Below, piece by piece: positions 44,978 through 54,900 of a DNA stretch of 64,000 nucleotides. A program made the position numbers and the translations under genes. Source of the DNA: Hyalangium ruber (GTDB lineage: Bacteria; Myxococcota; Myxococcia; Myxococcales; Myxococcaceae). Within the stretch, counting starts at the first letter, position 1, and each line of letters opens with the position of its first letter. The stretch lies in assembly GCF_034259325.1 (NCBI RefSeq), contig NZ_JAXIVS010000002.1, positions 248,001-312,000 of the forward strand, given 5' to 3'. Under the pieces are notes generated by a model, which was not told the DNA's origin, searched no databases, and worked only from the letters and a program-made list of their open reading frames with translations.

Positions 44978-46936
44978 ATGCCATCCCTTCCGAGCGACAG
45001 CATCCCCACGGCATTGCCCGAAGAGAGCGTCGAGGATCTCTACGAGAACGCGCCGTGTGGATACCTCTCCACGCTGCCCAACGGCACCATCGTCCGGGTC
45101 AACCAGACCTTCCTGACCTGGACGGGCTACTCGCGCGAAGAGCTCCTCGTCGGCAAGCGGTTCCGGGACCTGCTGACCATCGGGGGGAAGCTCTTCCACG
45201 AGACGCACTACGCGCCCCTGCTGCGGATGCAAGGGTTCGTCAATGAGATCAGCTTCGAGCTCGTGTGCAAGAACGGCCGACCGCTGCCCGTGTTGATCAA
45301 CAGCGTCCAGAAGCAGGATGCGGCCGGCACGCCCGCCTTCCACCGCACCACGCTCTTCAACATCACCGACCGCAAACTCTACGAGCGAGAGCTGCTCCTG
45401 GCCCGGCGGCAGGCCGAACAAGCCGAGCTGGCCGCCCGCGCCAAGGCGGACTTCGTGTCCATGGTCAGCCACGAAATCCGCACCCCGATGAACGCCATCC
45501 TCGGGCTGGCGGGCCTGCTGCTCCAGACCGAGCTGAACTCGGAGCAACAGAAGTACCTCCACCTGCTCCAGTCCTCGTCCGAGAACCTGCTGGAGCTGCT
45601 CAACAACATCCTGGATCTCAACAAGATCGAAGCGGCCAAGGTGACGCTGGAAGAGCGCCGCTTCGATCTCCGCCAGCTGATCCACGGCCTGCTCCACGGC
45701 CTCCACGTCAAGGCCGAGCAGAAGCAGCTGGCCGTGCGGCTGGAGCTGGACGAGCGGCTCCCGCACGGGCTCCTGGGAGATCCGATCAAGCTCAGCCAGG
45801 TGCTCACCAACCTGGTGGCCAATGCCATCAAGTTCACCGAGCGAGGCGCGGTGACGCTGGCGGCGCACGTCCGGGACTCCTCCCCGCAGGCCGTCTTCGT
45901 GGACTTCCGGGTCACCGACACGGGCATCGGCATTCCCGAGGAGCACCTGGCGCGAATCTTCGAGGAGTTCACCCAGGCCAGCTATGACATCCAGCTGAAG
46001 TACGGCGGCACCGGCCTGGGCCTCTCCATCTGCCGGAAGTTGCTCGCGCTGTATGGCAGCCAGCTCCACGTGGAGAGCGTGCCGGGGAAGGGCTCGTGCT
46101 TCTTCTTCACCCTGCGCCTGAAGGTCGCGGAGGCGGCGGAGGAGCCCGCCGTGAAGCCTCCGCCCTCCGAGCATTGCCTCACCGGCCTCAAGCTGCTGGT
46201 GGCCGAGGACAACAGCCTCAACGTCTTCGTGCTCTCGCAGTTCCTGCGCAAGTGGGGCGCCGACTTCGAGGTGGTGGAGAACGGGCACGGGGCCGTGGCG
46301 AAGGTCCAGCAGGGACACTTCGACCTGATCCTGATGGACCTCCAGATGCCGGAGCTGGATGGCTACGCGGCCACCCGCGCCATCCGGGGCCTGCCCGAGG
46401 AGCGGCTCCACCGCCTGCCCATCCTGGCCCTGTCCGCCTCCAACCGGCTCGGGCTGGAGGAGCAGCTCGCGGCCGCTGGCTTCACGGGCTTCGTGGGCAA
46501 GCCCTTCAAGCCCGATGATCTGCTCTCGAAGATTTCCCTGCACTGCGCCCGCCCGTCCCGCTTCAGCCTGGAGGGCCTCCGGCGCCTGGCCGAGGGAGAC
46601 CGTCACGCCCTGCGAGAGCTCATCGCCGTCGCCATCGCCAACTGCCAGCAGGCCCAGCCCACCTTTCAGAGAGCGCTCGAGGCCGGCGATCTGGAAGGGT
46701 TCGAGTTCCATGCCCACAAAATCAAGATGACCCAGGAGCTGCTCCAAGCGGAGGCCCTTCGGGCGGCGCTGCAACGAGGACGCGCGCTTCTGTCCCGAAG
46801 AGACAGCGACGCGGAGCTGGTCCGTGCCGCGGCTCACGCCCTTCACGCGGAGCTGGAGGACATCATCACGGCCTTGAGGGCGGACCTGGCGACGGTCGCC
46901 GCCGGCCTCCCCGCCGAGGAGGACTCGCGAAACTGA
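44978..46936 (+). CDS. Hybrid histidine kinase (PAS-HisKA-HATPase-REC-HPt)
   Basis: 652 residues from ATG 44978; the frame extends upstream without conserved content. The N-terminal PAS (~15-130) starts [20 protein letters not shown]. The HisKA has [17 protein letters not shown] box [12 protein letters not shown]1 [10 protein letters not shown] and G2 [12 protein letters not shown]. The receiver domain (~405-525) has [11 protein letters not shown], phosphoacceptor Asp in [13 protein letters not shown] and Lys in FVGKPFK. A C-terminal HPt-like helix bundle includes [11 protein letters not shown], whose His is the likely phosphorelay residue. One protein therefore holds the whole kinase-receiver-HPt relay except the output regulator. 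It has no membrane helix. Confidence 0.9.
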   Translation: MPSLPSDSIPTALPEESVEDLYENAPCGYLSTLPNGTIVRVNQTFLTWTGYSREELLVGKRFRDLLTIGGKLFHETHYAPLLRMQGFVNEISFELVCKNGRPLPVLINSVQKQDAAGTPAFHRTTLFNITDRKLYERELLLARRQAEQAELAARAKADFVSMVSHEIRTPMNAILGLAGLLLQTELNSEQQKYLHLLQSSSENLLELLNNILDLNKIEAAKVTLEERRFDLRQLIHGLLHGLHVKAEQKQLAVRLELDERLPHGLLGDPIKLSQVLTNLVANAIKFTERGAVTLAAHVRDSSPQAVFVDFRVTDTGIGIPEEHLARIFEEFTQASYDIQLKYGGTGLGLSICRKLLALYGSQLHVESVPGKGSCFFFTLRLKVAEAAEEPAVKPPPSEHCLTGLKLLVAEDNSLNVFVLSQFLRKWGADFEVVENGHGAVAKVQQGHFDLILMDLQMPELDGYAATRAIRGLPEERLHRLPILALSASNRLGLEEQLAAAGFTGFVGKPFKPDDLLSKISLHCARPSRFSLEGLRRLAEGDRHALRELIAVAIANCQQAQPTFQRALEAGDLEGFEFHAHKIKMTQELLQAEALRAALQRGRALLSRRDSDAELVRAAAHALHAELEDIITALRADLATVAAGLPAEEDSRN

Positions 46937-47057
46937 AGGGTAAGCGGCGGCCAGGCCCGCGAAGGCAAGCCCTCCCGCCTGCCGGGGGCGCCAGCCGGGC
47001 GAGCCTTCTCGCACCATCGTCCTTAGGGTGTGTGGGAGACGCTGGAGGCGGGACGCC

Positions 47058-47447
47058 ATGCATCACACCCGGGAAATTCCTCGCGAGGTCTGGTCCGACT
47101 ACCTGACGCTGCTGAGCAGCATCACCCAAGCTCAGTGCGTCCGCATCGAGGCGGGGAGTCCGGAGATAGGCGAGCAGACGCTGGCCCAACGCCTGCCCCT
47201 CATCGACATCTCCTTCGAGGAGAAGGGCAGCGGCCAGGGCAGCGTCGAGGTGACGGTGGGGCGGCCCGGCGAGGAGATCACCCACCGCATCCTCCACCCC
47301 GACCGCATCTACGCCGACGAGAGCGAGAACGGCGAGCTGGAGTGCCTGGACATCGAGGACGAGGAGCACACCAAGACGCTCATCTTCTTCGAGCCGGCCG
47401 AGGCCTTCGCCGAGAGCAGCGACCGTTGGTCCTCCCCGCCGCTCTGA
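47058..47447 (+). CDS. DUF5335 family protein
   Basis: 129 residues from ATG 47058, starting HHTREIPREVWSDYLTLLSSI, the typical TREIPR-x-W opening of DUF5335. It has conserved-looking SLPL-like QRLPLIDISFEEK and THRILHPDRIYADE strands. It is acidic, soluble, without signal peptide, and of unknown function. It stands alone, about 120 bases after the hybrid kinase, and converges on the S8 protease gene. The protein ends before a strong hairpin. Confidence 0.8.
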   Translation: MHHTREIPREVWSDYLTLLSSITQAQCVRIEAGSPEIGEQTLAQRLPLIDISFEEKGSGQGSVEVTVGRPGEEITHRILHPDRIYADESENGELECLDIEDEEHTKTLIFFEPAEAFAESSDRWSSPPL

Positions 47448-47463
47448 GCCCGGAAAAGCAGAA

Positions 47464-47491
47464 GGGCGGGCCCCCGTCGAGGAGCCCGCCC
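47464..47491. terminator. Hairpin terminator between convergent genes
   Basis: Perfect 8-bp stem, GGGCGGGC (47464-47471) and GCCCGCCC (47484-47491), with a 12-base loop, between the stops of the DUF5335 gene and the S8 protease gene. No T-run follows. Position suggests it can serve either gene. Confidence 0.55.
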
Positions 47492-47515
47492 CGGTGAGAC
47501 GACTGCGAAGGTGCG

Positions 47516-49045
47516 TTACGGGTTGGCGATGGCGTAGTCCAGCGCCGCCTTGGCGCGGATCAGGCCGTTGCCGTAGTAGTTGTCACGACCGGCGGTGCCC
47601 AGGTCCTCGGCCGTCTTCTCGAGGGCGTTGCGCACGCGGGTGGCCGTCCACGCCGGGTTGTAGCTCCACACCAGGGCCGCGATGGCGGACACGTGCGGGG
47701 TCGCCATCGAGGTGCCGTCGTAGGGCTCGTAGCCGCTGGCCGGCTCGACGAACTGGCTGGACACCGTGGAGGACTGGCCCAGGCCGCCCGCCGCCTTGAT
47801 GGCGGTGCCGTCCTCCAGGCTCAGGGAGATGGCCGGGATGGTGCTGGTGACGCCCGTGCCCAGCGTGCCGGCGAAGCCGCCCGCCACGTTGTTGTAGATG
47901 ACCGCGGCCACGCCGCCACCGGCCTTCGCGTTCACCACCTTGGTGTTGAAGTCGATGGTGCCACGCTGGCAGAGGACGACCTTACCCGCCCAGGCGCCCA
48001 CGCTGTCGCACAGGCCGCCGTCCACCAGCGCGCCCGTCACGCCCGCGCTCCGGGCCGCGCCGTCGATGTAGCCGCCGCTGAAGGTGCCGCCGGCCACGGC
48101 GACGCTGTTGGTGTCCACCGCGCCGACGGTGGAGAGCACACCCACGCCCGGGGCCGCGATGTCCACCTCGGTGTTGAACTGCGAGAAGGTGGCGATGGTC
48201 TTGTTCGCGTCCAGCGCGCCCACCGACATGACGATGGGGTAGGAGGCCGGGTAGCTCATGCGGTTGTTGCCGTCATTGCCCGCCGCCGCGATGGAGAGCA
48301 CGCCCGCGCTGAAGGCGTTCTTGAAGGCGTTCTCCTCGGTCTTGCTCTTGGTCGGGCCGCCGAGGCTCATGCTGATGACGTTGGCGCCCGCGCTCACGCA
48401 GCGGTTGGCCGCGTCCGCCAGGGTGGAGGCGTAGGTCCACGAGCAGTCATCGCCGAACACCTTGACGATGTGCAGGTTCACGCCGTTGGGCAGCACGCCC
48501 ACCACGCCGGTGGTGTTGTTGACCGCGGCGATGGTGCCCGCCACGTGCGTGCCGTGGTGGCACTTGTCGGTGTTCCAGCCCGTGGGGTAGCCCGTGATGG
48601 ACTTGCCGCTCTGGTGGTCCTCATGCGCGGCGTAGAGGCCGGAGTCGATGATGCAGATCTTCCGGTTGGCGCCCGTGGCCGAGGCCCACACCTGGTCCGC
48701 CTGGGTCAGCGGAATGCCGTACGGCGTGGTCTGCGCCAGCAGCTTGCGGGGCGCGTCCAGCTCGACGAACTCGACCCCGGCGTGCTTGCTCAGCGCCTCG
48801 ACCGCCTTGGCGGGCAGCTCCACCGCCGACGCGTTCATCCCGTGGATGGACATCAGCTCGCGCCCGCCGGCGGCCGAGACGACCTTGGAGCGGTCGAACC
48901 CGGGCTTGAAGCTGATGATGTAGCGCTCCTTGGCCTCCGAGGCCACGCCCGCCTCCTGCGTGCGTACCTCCGTCTCCTCCGAACCGACTTCCGACGCACA
49001 CGCGGACAGCATCACCAGGGCACCAAACAGCGTCGACTTCTTCAT
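47516..49045 (-). CDS. Lipoprotein subtilisin-like (S8) serine protease with PA-type insertion
   Basis: 509 residues from ATG 49045 (AGGAG eleven bases upstream); signal ends at lipobox LSAC, Cys 16. An inhibitor-I9-like propeptide (~40-100, ERYIISFKPGFDRSKV) precedes the peptidase domain. The catalytic triad is Asp 134 (IIDSGLY), His 164 (HHGTHVAG) and Ser 446 (DGTSMATPH). A PA-like insertion (~310-415, with AGKVVLCQRGTIDFNTKVVNAKAGGGVAAVIYNN) lies between the His and Ser. Secreted or surface-anchored, it would digest prey or extracellular protein, as common in predatory myxobacteria. A sigma70-like promoter is visible upstream. Confidence 0.95.
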   Translation of the reverse strand: MKKSTLFGALVMLSACASEVGSEETEVRTQEAGVASEAKERYIISFKPGFDRSKVVSAAGGRELMSIHGMNASAVELPAKAVEALSKHAGVEFVELDAPRKLLAQTTPYGIPLTQADQVWASATGANRKICIIDSGLYAAHEDHQSGKSITGYPTGWNTDKCHHGTHVAGTIAAVNNTTGVVGVLPNGVNLHIVKVFGDDCSWTYASTLADAANRCVSAGANVISMSLGGPTKSKTEENAFKNAFSAGVLSIAAAGNDGNNRMSYPASYPIVMSVGALDANKTIATFSQFNTEVDIAAPGVGVLSTVGAVDTNSVAVAGGTFSGGYIDGAARSAGVTGALVDGGLCDSVGAWAGKVVLCQRGTIDFNTKVVNAKAGGGVAAVIYNNVAGGFAGTLGTGVTSTIPAISLSLEDGTAIKAAGGLGQSSTVSSQFVEPASGYEPYDGTSMATPHVSAIAALVWSYNPAWTATRVRNALEKTAEDLGTAGRDNYYGNGLIRAKAALDYAIANP

Positions 49046-49120
49046 GGGGGATTGTCTCCTACATCGCGTTAAGCGCACTAACCGGGTTTCACCGAGCAGC
49101 CAGGGTGAAATCCTTCAACC

Positions 49121-49149
49121 CTTATAAATTGAGAATCGGCTTAATACAA
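49121..49149 (-). promoter_or_regulatory. Candidate sigma70-type promoter of the S8 protease gene
   Basis: On the minus strand TTGTAT (complement of 49149-49144) is followed after 17 bases by TATAAG (complement of 49126-49121), about 76 bases upstream of ATG 49045, in an AT-rich stretch unlike the flanks. Confidence 0.4.
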
Positions 49150-49227
49150 GCTTCCCCTGAGAATTCGTTCAGTGGTTTTTGCTTAGATTCTGTGTCTGGC
49201 TTTGATTTCGCCTTATCCGCTGAGAAT

Positions 49228-49273
49228 AAAAAAACCGAGGGCGCTCTCCGCCAAAGTGGGAGAACGCCCTCGG
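49228..49273 (-). terminator. Rho-independent terminator of the metalloprotease gene
   Basis: Perfect 9-bp outer stem, CCGAGGGCG (49235-49243) and CGCCCTCGG (49265-49273), extended inward by CTCTCC/GGAGA-type pairing. On the minus strand it is followed directly by seven T (complement of 49228-49234). It lies ~55 bases beyond the metalloprotease stop: a textbook intrinsic terminator. Confidence 0.85.
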
Positions 49274-49327
49274 TGTCACTGCCACCCCACCGCGGTTCAC
49301 GCGGCGGGGCTCAGGCTGTGAAAGGGA

Positions 49328-50137
49328 TTACGGGTACAGCGCGCGAGCGCCGGTCTTGTCGAGGCTGGTGAGCACCAGGTCGCCGGTGTTGGTGCCAGCG
49401 CACTGGGGGTAGTGCATGACCGAGGCCTTGTCGTAGCTGGTCAGCGCACGCCAGTTGGCGTCCTCGTAGCAGCCGCTGGCGCTGGTGCGGGTGTGCTCGT
49501 GGCGGAAGCCCAGCGCGTGGCCGAGCTCGTGGCGCAGGATGCCCGCCAGCGTGTAGCGGCTGGGGGTGAAGGCGCTGGTGCTGATCAGCACGTTGCGGCC
49601 CGAGCGGCTGGTGTTGGGGAAGAACGCGCGCGCCAGGTAGCTCTGGTCGCTGGTCTGGCGCACGTCGAAGAGCACCGCGCTCTGGCTGGCGGTGCAGTTG
49701 CTGTCGTAGCTGCTGGAGTGGACGAAGTTGACGTTCGCCGTGGCCTCCCAGGCCGCCGTGGCGGTGTTCATCGCGCTCACCACGGTGCTGTAGCGGCTGC
49801 CGAAGCTGCTGCTGCTCACGCAGTAGGTGAGGTTGCGCGCCTGGGTGGCGCTCCACTTGATGTCGCCACCGATGTAGTACACCGCCAGGCCGTCCTGGCT
49901 GGCGCCGTGGCCCGCGGAGGCGACGTTCTGCTCGTAGTACTCGCGCAGCGCCTGCTCGTTCTCGAGCGCGATGTCGAAGTCGACGACGAACACGTCACCG
50001 TCGCCCTTGATGGCGGAGGCCTTGAACTCCTCCCAGCTCATCGGCTGCTCTTCCTGCGCCATCTCCTGGGAACCGCCGCACGCAGAACCAAAGAGAGCCA
50101 CACCCGCCAGCATCGCAACAGTACGGAACTTGAGCAT
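49328..50137 (-). CDS. Lipoprotein zinc metalloprotease (matrixin/M12-like metzincin)
   Basis: 269 residues from ATG 50137, with GAGGAAG upstream. Signal peptide ends at lipobox GSAC, followed by a short acidic stretch. The catalytic zinc site is HELGHALGFRHEH (HExxHxxGxxH, metzincin), and the downstream SVMHYPQC is the Met-turn. The N-terminal ~100 residues are probably a propeptide; its Asp/Glu-rich segment could inhibit the zinc. The mature enzyme would be surface-anchored or secreted. It shares strand and lipoprotein character with the S8 protease but has its own terminator, so they are separate transcription units. Confidence 0.9.
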   Translation of the reverse strand: MLKFRTVAMLAGVALFGSACGGSQEMAQEEQPMSWEEFKASAIKGDGDVFVVDFDIALENEQALREYYEQNVASAGHGASQDGLAVYYIGGDIKWSATQARNLTYCVSSSSFGSRYSTVVSAMNTATAAWEATANVNFVHSSSYDSNCTASQSAVLFDVRQTSDQSYLARAFFPNTSRSGRNVLISTSAFTPSRYTLAGILRHELGHALGFRHEHTRTSASGCYEDANWRALTSYDKASVMHYPQCAGTNTGDLVLTSLDKTGARALYP

Positions 50138-50486
50138 TCGTCTTCCTCGGAAAGCACTTCGGGGGATTGGTGCGCCAGCCGCCTGATCGCCATCAGCCGC
50201 GTCCAGCGCGCCTGCTCGCTTGAGCAACTCCCGGGCCAGAAGTTGGGATAACGAATAATCAGGGTTTATCTAGCACCCCCCGTGATTCCCGGAGCGTCCA
50301 GACTCCAGCAATCCGGACCTGGGGTGTAAAAGAACGTGACGTTTCCGTCACCAAGTGCCTGGGAACATTCAAAAACTCTCACGTTTGCAACACTGACTGA
50401 GAAAAGGTCGGTCCTGTCCTGTTATCGGACATGGGGTTTGGGCGCGGCACGTCCAGGGTCACCATACTTCTGAAGTGCATTGGTCC
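50138..50486. other. Divergent intergenic region between metalloprotease and cardiolipin synthase genes
   Basis: About 350 bases, AT-richer than the flanks around 50225-50280 and 50335-50400. It holds a perfect palindrome, GTGACG (50336-50341) and CGTCAC (50346-50351), separated by four bases, a possible operator. No coding sequence is supported. Promoters of both genes likely lie here. Confidence 0.4.
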
Positions 50487-51938
50487 ATGGAGCTGCTGGA
50501 GCTTCTGAGGGAGGTCGGCCCGCACGTCATGGCGGTGCTCACGGTGCTCGTGAGCGTGCTGGCTTCGGCCCACGTGGTGCTGCGCAAGCGGGACGTGCGC
50601 GCGGCGGTGGCGTGGGTGGGGCTGGTGTGGCTGGTGCCGGTAGTGGGGGCGGTGCTGTACCTGCTGCTGGGCATCAACCGCATCCGCCGCCGGGCGCGCT
50701 CGCTCACGCTGCGGCAGGAGCATGGGCGCTTCCCGCCCACCCCGAGCGTGGCGCCGCTGCCGGCCGAGGCGCTGAGCCAGGCGCTGCCCACCGGGGCGCA
50801 CCTCGCCTCGCTGGCGCGGGTGGTGGAGGCGGTGGTGCATCGGCCGCTGCTGCCGGGCAACCGTGTCACCGTGCTCGAGTCGCGCACGGACGCCTATCCC
50901 TCCATGTTGGAGGCCATCGCCAGCGCGCGCGTGTCGCTCTCACTGTGCAGCTACATCTTCGACAATGACCGGGCGGGCCGGCGCTTCGTCGAGGCGCTGG
51001 CGGAGGCGGCGCGGCGCGGGGTGGAGGTGCGGGTGCTGGTGGACGCGCTGGGCAGCCGCTACACGTGGCCGCCGATTACGGGGCGCTTGCGGCGGGCGGG
51101 GGTGCGGGCCGCGCGCTTCCTGCCCACGCTCATGCCCAAGCGGCTGCCCTTCATGAACCTGCGCAACCACCGCAAGGTGATGGTGGTGGACGGCAAGGTG
51201 GGCTTCACCGGGGGCATGAACATCCGCGCGCACTTCCTACCGGGCGAGGACGCCGCGCGCGACTTGCACTTCCGGCTGGAGGGCCCGGTGGTGGGTCAGC
51301 TCCAGGAGACGTTCGCGGAGGACTGGGCCTTCACCACCAAGGAGCGGCTCTCGGGCGAGGCGTGGTTCCCTCCGCTGGAGCCTGCGGGGCCCGTGGTGGC
51401 CCGGGGCATTCCGGACGGGCCGGACGAGGACTTCGAGAACATCCGCATGGTGTTCCTGGGGGCGCTGGCCTCGGCGCGCGAGCGGGTGCGCATCATTACG
51501 CCGTACTTCCTGCCGGACACGGCGCTGGTCACCGCGCTCAACGTGGCGGCGATGCGCGGGGTGCAGGTGGACATCCTGCTGCCCGCGCGCGGCAACGTGC
51601 CGCTGGTGCAGTGGGCGAGCCGGGCACAGCTGTGGCAGGTGATGCGCCCTGGCTGCCGCATCTTCTTCACCGCGCCGCCGTTCGACCACGCCAAGTTGAT
51701 GGTGGTGGACGGGATGTGGTCGCTCATCGGCTCGGCCAACTGGGACCCGCGCTCGCTGCGCCTCAACTTCGAGTTCGACGTGGAGTGCTACGACGCGGCG
51801 CTGGCCTCGCAACTGGAGGCGGTGGTGGAGGAGCGCTTGGGCCGAGCGCGGCTGCTCACGCGCGAGGAGCTGGACGGGCTGCCGCTGCCCATCCGCCTGC
51901 GCGACGGGCTGGCGCGGCTGATGTCACCTTACCTGTAG
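50487..51938 (+). CDS. cls: Cardiolipin synthase (phospholipase D family)
   Basis: 483 residues from ATG 50487; a GTG lies four codons upstream. Two N-terminal helices form the PLDc_N anchor (VMAVLTVLVSVLASAHVVL and VGLVWLVPVVGAVLYLLLG). Two HKD motifs follow: HRKVMVVDGKVGFTGG at ~230 and HAKLMVVDGMWSLIGS at ~395. The protein condenses two phosphatidylglycerols, or PG with PE, into cardiolipin at the cytoplasmic membrane. Length matches bacterial Cls (~480). It stands alone on the plus strand and converges on the topoisomerase-helicase gene. Confidence 0.95.
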   Translation: MELLELLREVGPHVMAVLTVLVSVLASAHVVLRKRDVRAAVAWVGLVWLVPVVGAVLYLLLGINRIRRRARSLTLRQEHGRFPPTPSVAPLPAEALSQALPTGAHLASLARVVEAVVHRPLLPGNRVTVLESRTDAYPSMLEAIASARVSLSLCSYIFDNDRAGRRFVEALAEAARRGVEVRVLVDALGSRYTWPPITGRLRRAGVRAARFLPTLMPKRLPFMNLRNHRKVMVVDGKVGFTGGMNIRAHFLPGEDAARDLHFRLEGPVVGQLQETFAEDWAFTTKERLSGEAWFPPLEPAGPVVARGIPDGPDEDFENIRMVFLGALASARERVRIITPYFLPDTALVTALNVAAMRGVQVDILLPARGNVPLVQWASRAQLWQVMRPGCRIFFTAPPFDHAKLMVVDGMWSLIGSANWDPRSLRLNFEFDVECYDAALASQLEAVVEERLGRARLLTREELDGLPLPIRLRDGLARLMSPYL

Positions 51939-51946
51939 CCTGGGCC

Positions 51947-54900
51947 TCAGCCCCTGCCCCGGCCGACCAGGGCGAGCAACTGCGCGCCGTAGCGCTCGAC
52001 CAGCTTGGGCCCCACGCCCTGGATGGACATGAGGGCCTCGTTGTCCTCGGGCCGCACGGCGGCGATGACGCCCAACACGCGGTCCGTGAGGATGCGGAAG
52101 GCGGGCACGCGCCGCTTGCGGGCCTCGGCCAGCCGCCACGCCTTGAGCGCCTCTACCAGGGCGGGCGAGGCCTTGGGCAGGGCCTCGCCACGGCTCGGGC
52201 CCCGGCGCACGCCGACGTCCGACTCCTCGTCCCAGCCTCCTGTCTCCGCGTCCTCCTCCCCGTCGCGCACCACTGTCAGCCCGCCGTCGCGTCCTGCTCG
52301 CTCCGGGGGGGCCTTCCACGCGCTGGCGCGGCGCGGCTTCTCGGTGCGTCCCCGGGTGGGCTTCGCCAGCCGGGCCCGGGCCTTCTTCTTCCCGGCCTTG
52401 GCCTCGAGCGCCAGGGGCAACATCACCAGGTTGGGCTCGATGACCCGCGTGCGCTGGCCGTCCGGCGTGAGCGTCAAGCGCTGGAAGGTGATGCGCTGCC
52501 CGTCCTTCTCGAACGCGTCCTCGCCCAGCCGCGCCAGTCCCGCGCGCACCAACCCTCCCACGAGCCGCTCGAACTCGCGGCGCGGCAGCGACTCTCCGAA
52601 GAGCTCTCGGTGCAGGCGGCCGGTGGCCTGCCCATCCCGTTCGTGCAGCGCGTCCAGGATGCGCCCCAGCGCGTGCAGCTCTCCCTCGCCCGGCTCGGCG
52701 AAGCGCAGGGTGACGCACGTCTCCGGGGCGCATACGTCACACAGGCCGCACGCCTTGCCCGAGTCCTGCACATCGCCGAAGTGCGCCACCAGGTGCCGCA
52801 TCCGGCACCCCGAGGCCTCCGCGTAGCGCCCCATCTGCTCCAGGTGGTGCTGCTTGCGCTCGCGCTGCGCCGCGTACGGCTTCACCCAGCCCGGCCCGCC
52901 GCGGCGCACCTGCTCGTCCGGCGTCACCTCCATGCCCCCGTGGATCCACAACTGCTCCAGGGCCTTGTCGAAGACGTCGGGGTCCATGCGCACGCGCGCC
53001 TGGAGCGCCTCCTTGGGCTCCAGCTCGACGCGGGCGGCCCGATAGAGCTGCTCCAGCACACTCGGCTCCGGGTAGTCGCGCTGGTGGAAGAACTCGTGGG
53101 TGCGCCGGTCCACATAGGAGTGGAACAACACCGCGCGCGAGGGCTTGCCATCCCGGCCCGCGCGCCCCAGCTCCTGGTAGTAGCCCTCCAGGCTCGCGGG
53201 CAGCGCGGCGTGAACCACGGTGCGCACGTCCGCCTTGTCGATGCCCATGCCGAAGGCCGTGGTGGCGACGATGACGTCCACCCGCCCCGAGAGGAAGGCG
53301 GCCTGCACGCGGTCGCGCTCCTCGGGCTTCATGCCCGCGTGGTACATGGCGGTGGACAGCTCGCCGTTCAAAAGCTCCGCGAACTGCTCGGTGTGCTTGC
53401 GCGTGGCGGCATAGATGATGGCCGGCCGGTGCTCGGGCTCGGACAGCACCTCGCGGATGGCCTCGCCGCGCTGGCCCGGGTTGAGCTCCCGCACCTCGAT
53501 GGCGATGTTGGTGCGCCGGAAGCCGTGGATGAAGGTGCGAGCCGCCCCGCTCCGGGTGCCCTTCAGCCCGAGCTGCTGGACGATGTCGCGCTGCACATCC
53601 GGCGTCGCCGTGGCGGTGAGCGCCACCACTGGCGCGGGGCGCAGCATCGGCAGCCGAGTGCCCAAGAGCCGGTAGTCCGGCCGGAAGTCATGGCCCCACT
53701 GGGAGATGCAGTGTGCCTCGTCGATGGCGATGAGCGAGGGCGTGCGCCGGGCCAAGAGCTCCACGAAGCCGGGGACTCCCAGCCGTTCGGGCGCGATGAA
53801 GAGGAAGTCCAGCTGCCCCTCCAGGTAGTCCGCGCACACCTGTCGGGAGGTAGCCCGGTCCCGGCCCGAGTGGATGCGCTCCGCCGCGAAGCCGAGGGAC
53901 TGGAGCCGCGTCACCTGGTCCTCCATCAGCGCGATGAGCGGGCTCACCACCAGCGTGGTCCCTGCCCGCGCCAGCCCTGGGAGCTGGTAGCACAGCGACT
54001 TGCCCGCGCCCGTCGGCATGACGAGCAGCAGGTCCTCTCCCGCCGTGGCGGCCCGGCACACCTCCTCCTGGTAGGGCCGGAAGTCCTCGAAGCCGAAGGC
54101 CTGCTTCAAGAGCTTGCGCAGCTCACCGGGAGGAGTGGGCGCCCGGGGTATCCGCGCGACCTTCTTGCCCGTGGGAGCGGCAGCGGACACAGGCGCGGGT
54201 TTGGGACGAGCCGGTGCAGCCTCGCCCTGCCGCTCCTGCACGGGTGCCGGCGGCGCGCTCCGAGGCGGGGGCGGTGGCCGGGGTGGCACTGGGCTCATGG
54301 GCGCCTTGCCCACCACTTCAATGACGTAGGCCTCGATGCTCCTCAGGAAGTCCGACAAATCCCCCCGGCCGCGCTCGATGCGCTGCAGCCACGCCTCCCA
54401 CTGCCCCGTCATCGCCGGCGTCTTCACATCCGGATGCACCACCTGAATGAGCCGGATGCCCTTCTCCGTCGCCTCCAGCGACTTGCCCCGGCGCACCAGG
54501 TACTCGCGCTCCAGCAGCACCTCGATGATGGCGGCGCGCGTGGCCGGTGTCCCCAGCCCCGTCTCCTTCATCGCGTCCGCCAGCTCCTTCTCGTCCAGCG
54601 TCCGCCCCGCCGTCTCCATCGCCGTCAGCAGCGACGCGTCCGTGAAGCGCGGCGGCGGCCGCGTGCGCTTCTTCACCGCCTCCACGTCCTCCACCCGCTG
54701 CGGCTGCCCGCGCTCCAGGCCCGGAGGCAGCTCCTGCGAGTCCTCCTCCTCCTTCCCCTCGCCCTCTTCCTTCTTCCCCTTGCCCTCGCGCCCCTTCGGC
54801 GGCTTCGCGCCCCCGATGTCCAGCACCTTCCACCCCGCGCGCACCACCTGCGTGCCCGAGCTGTGGAAGCGATCCACCTTCGTCGCCCTGCCCGCTACCT

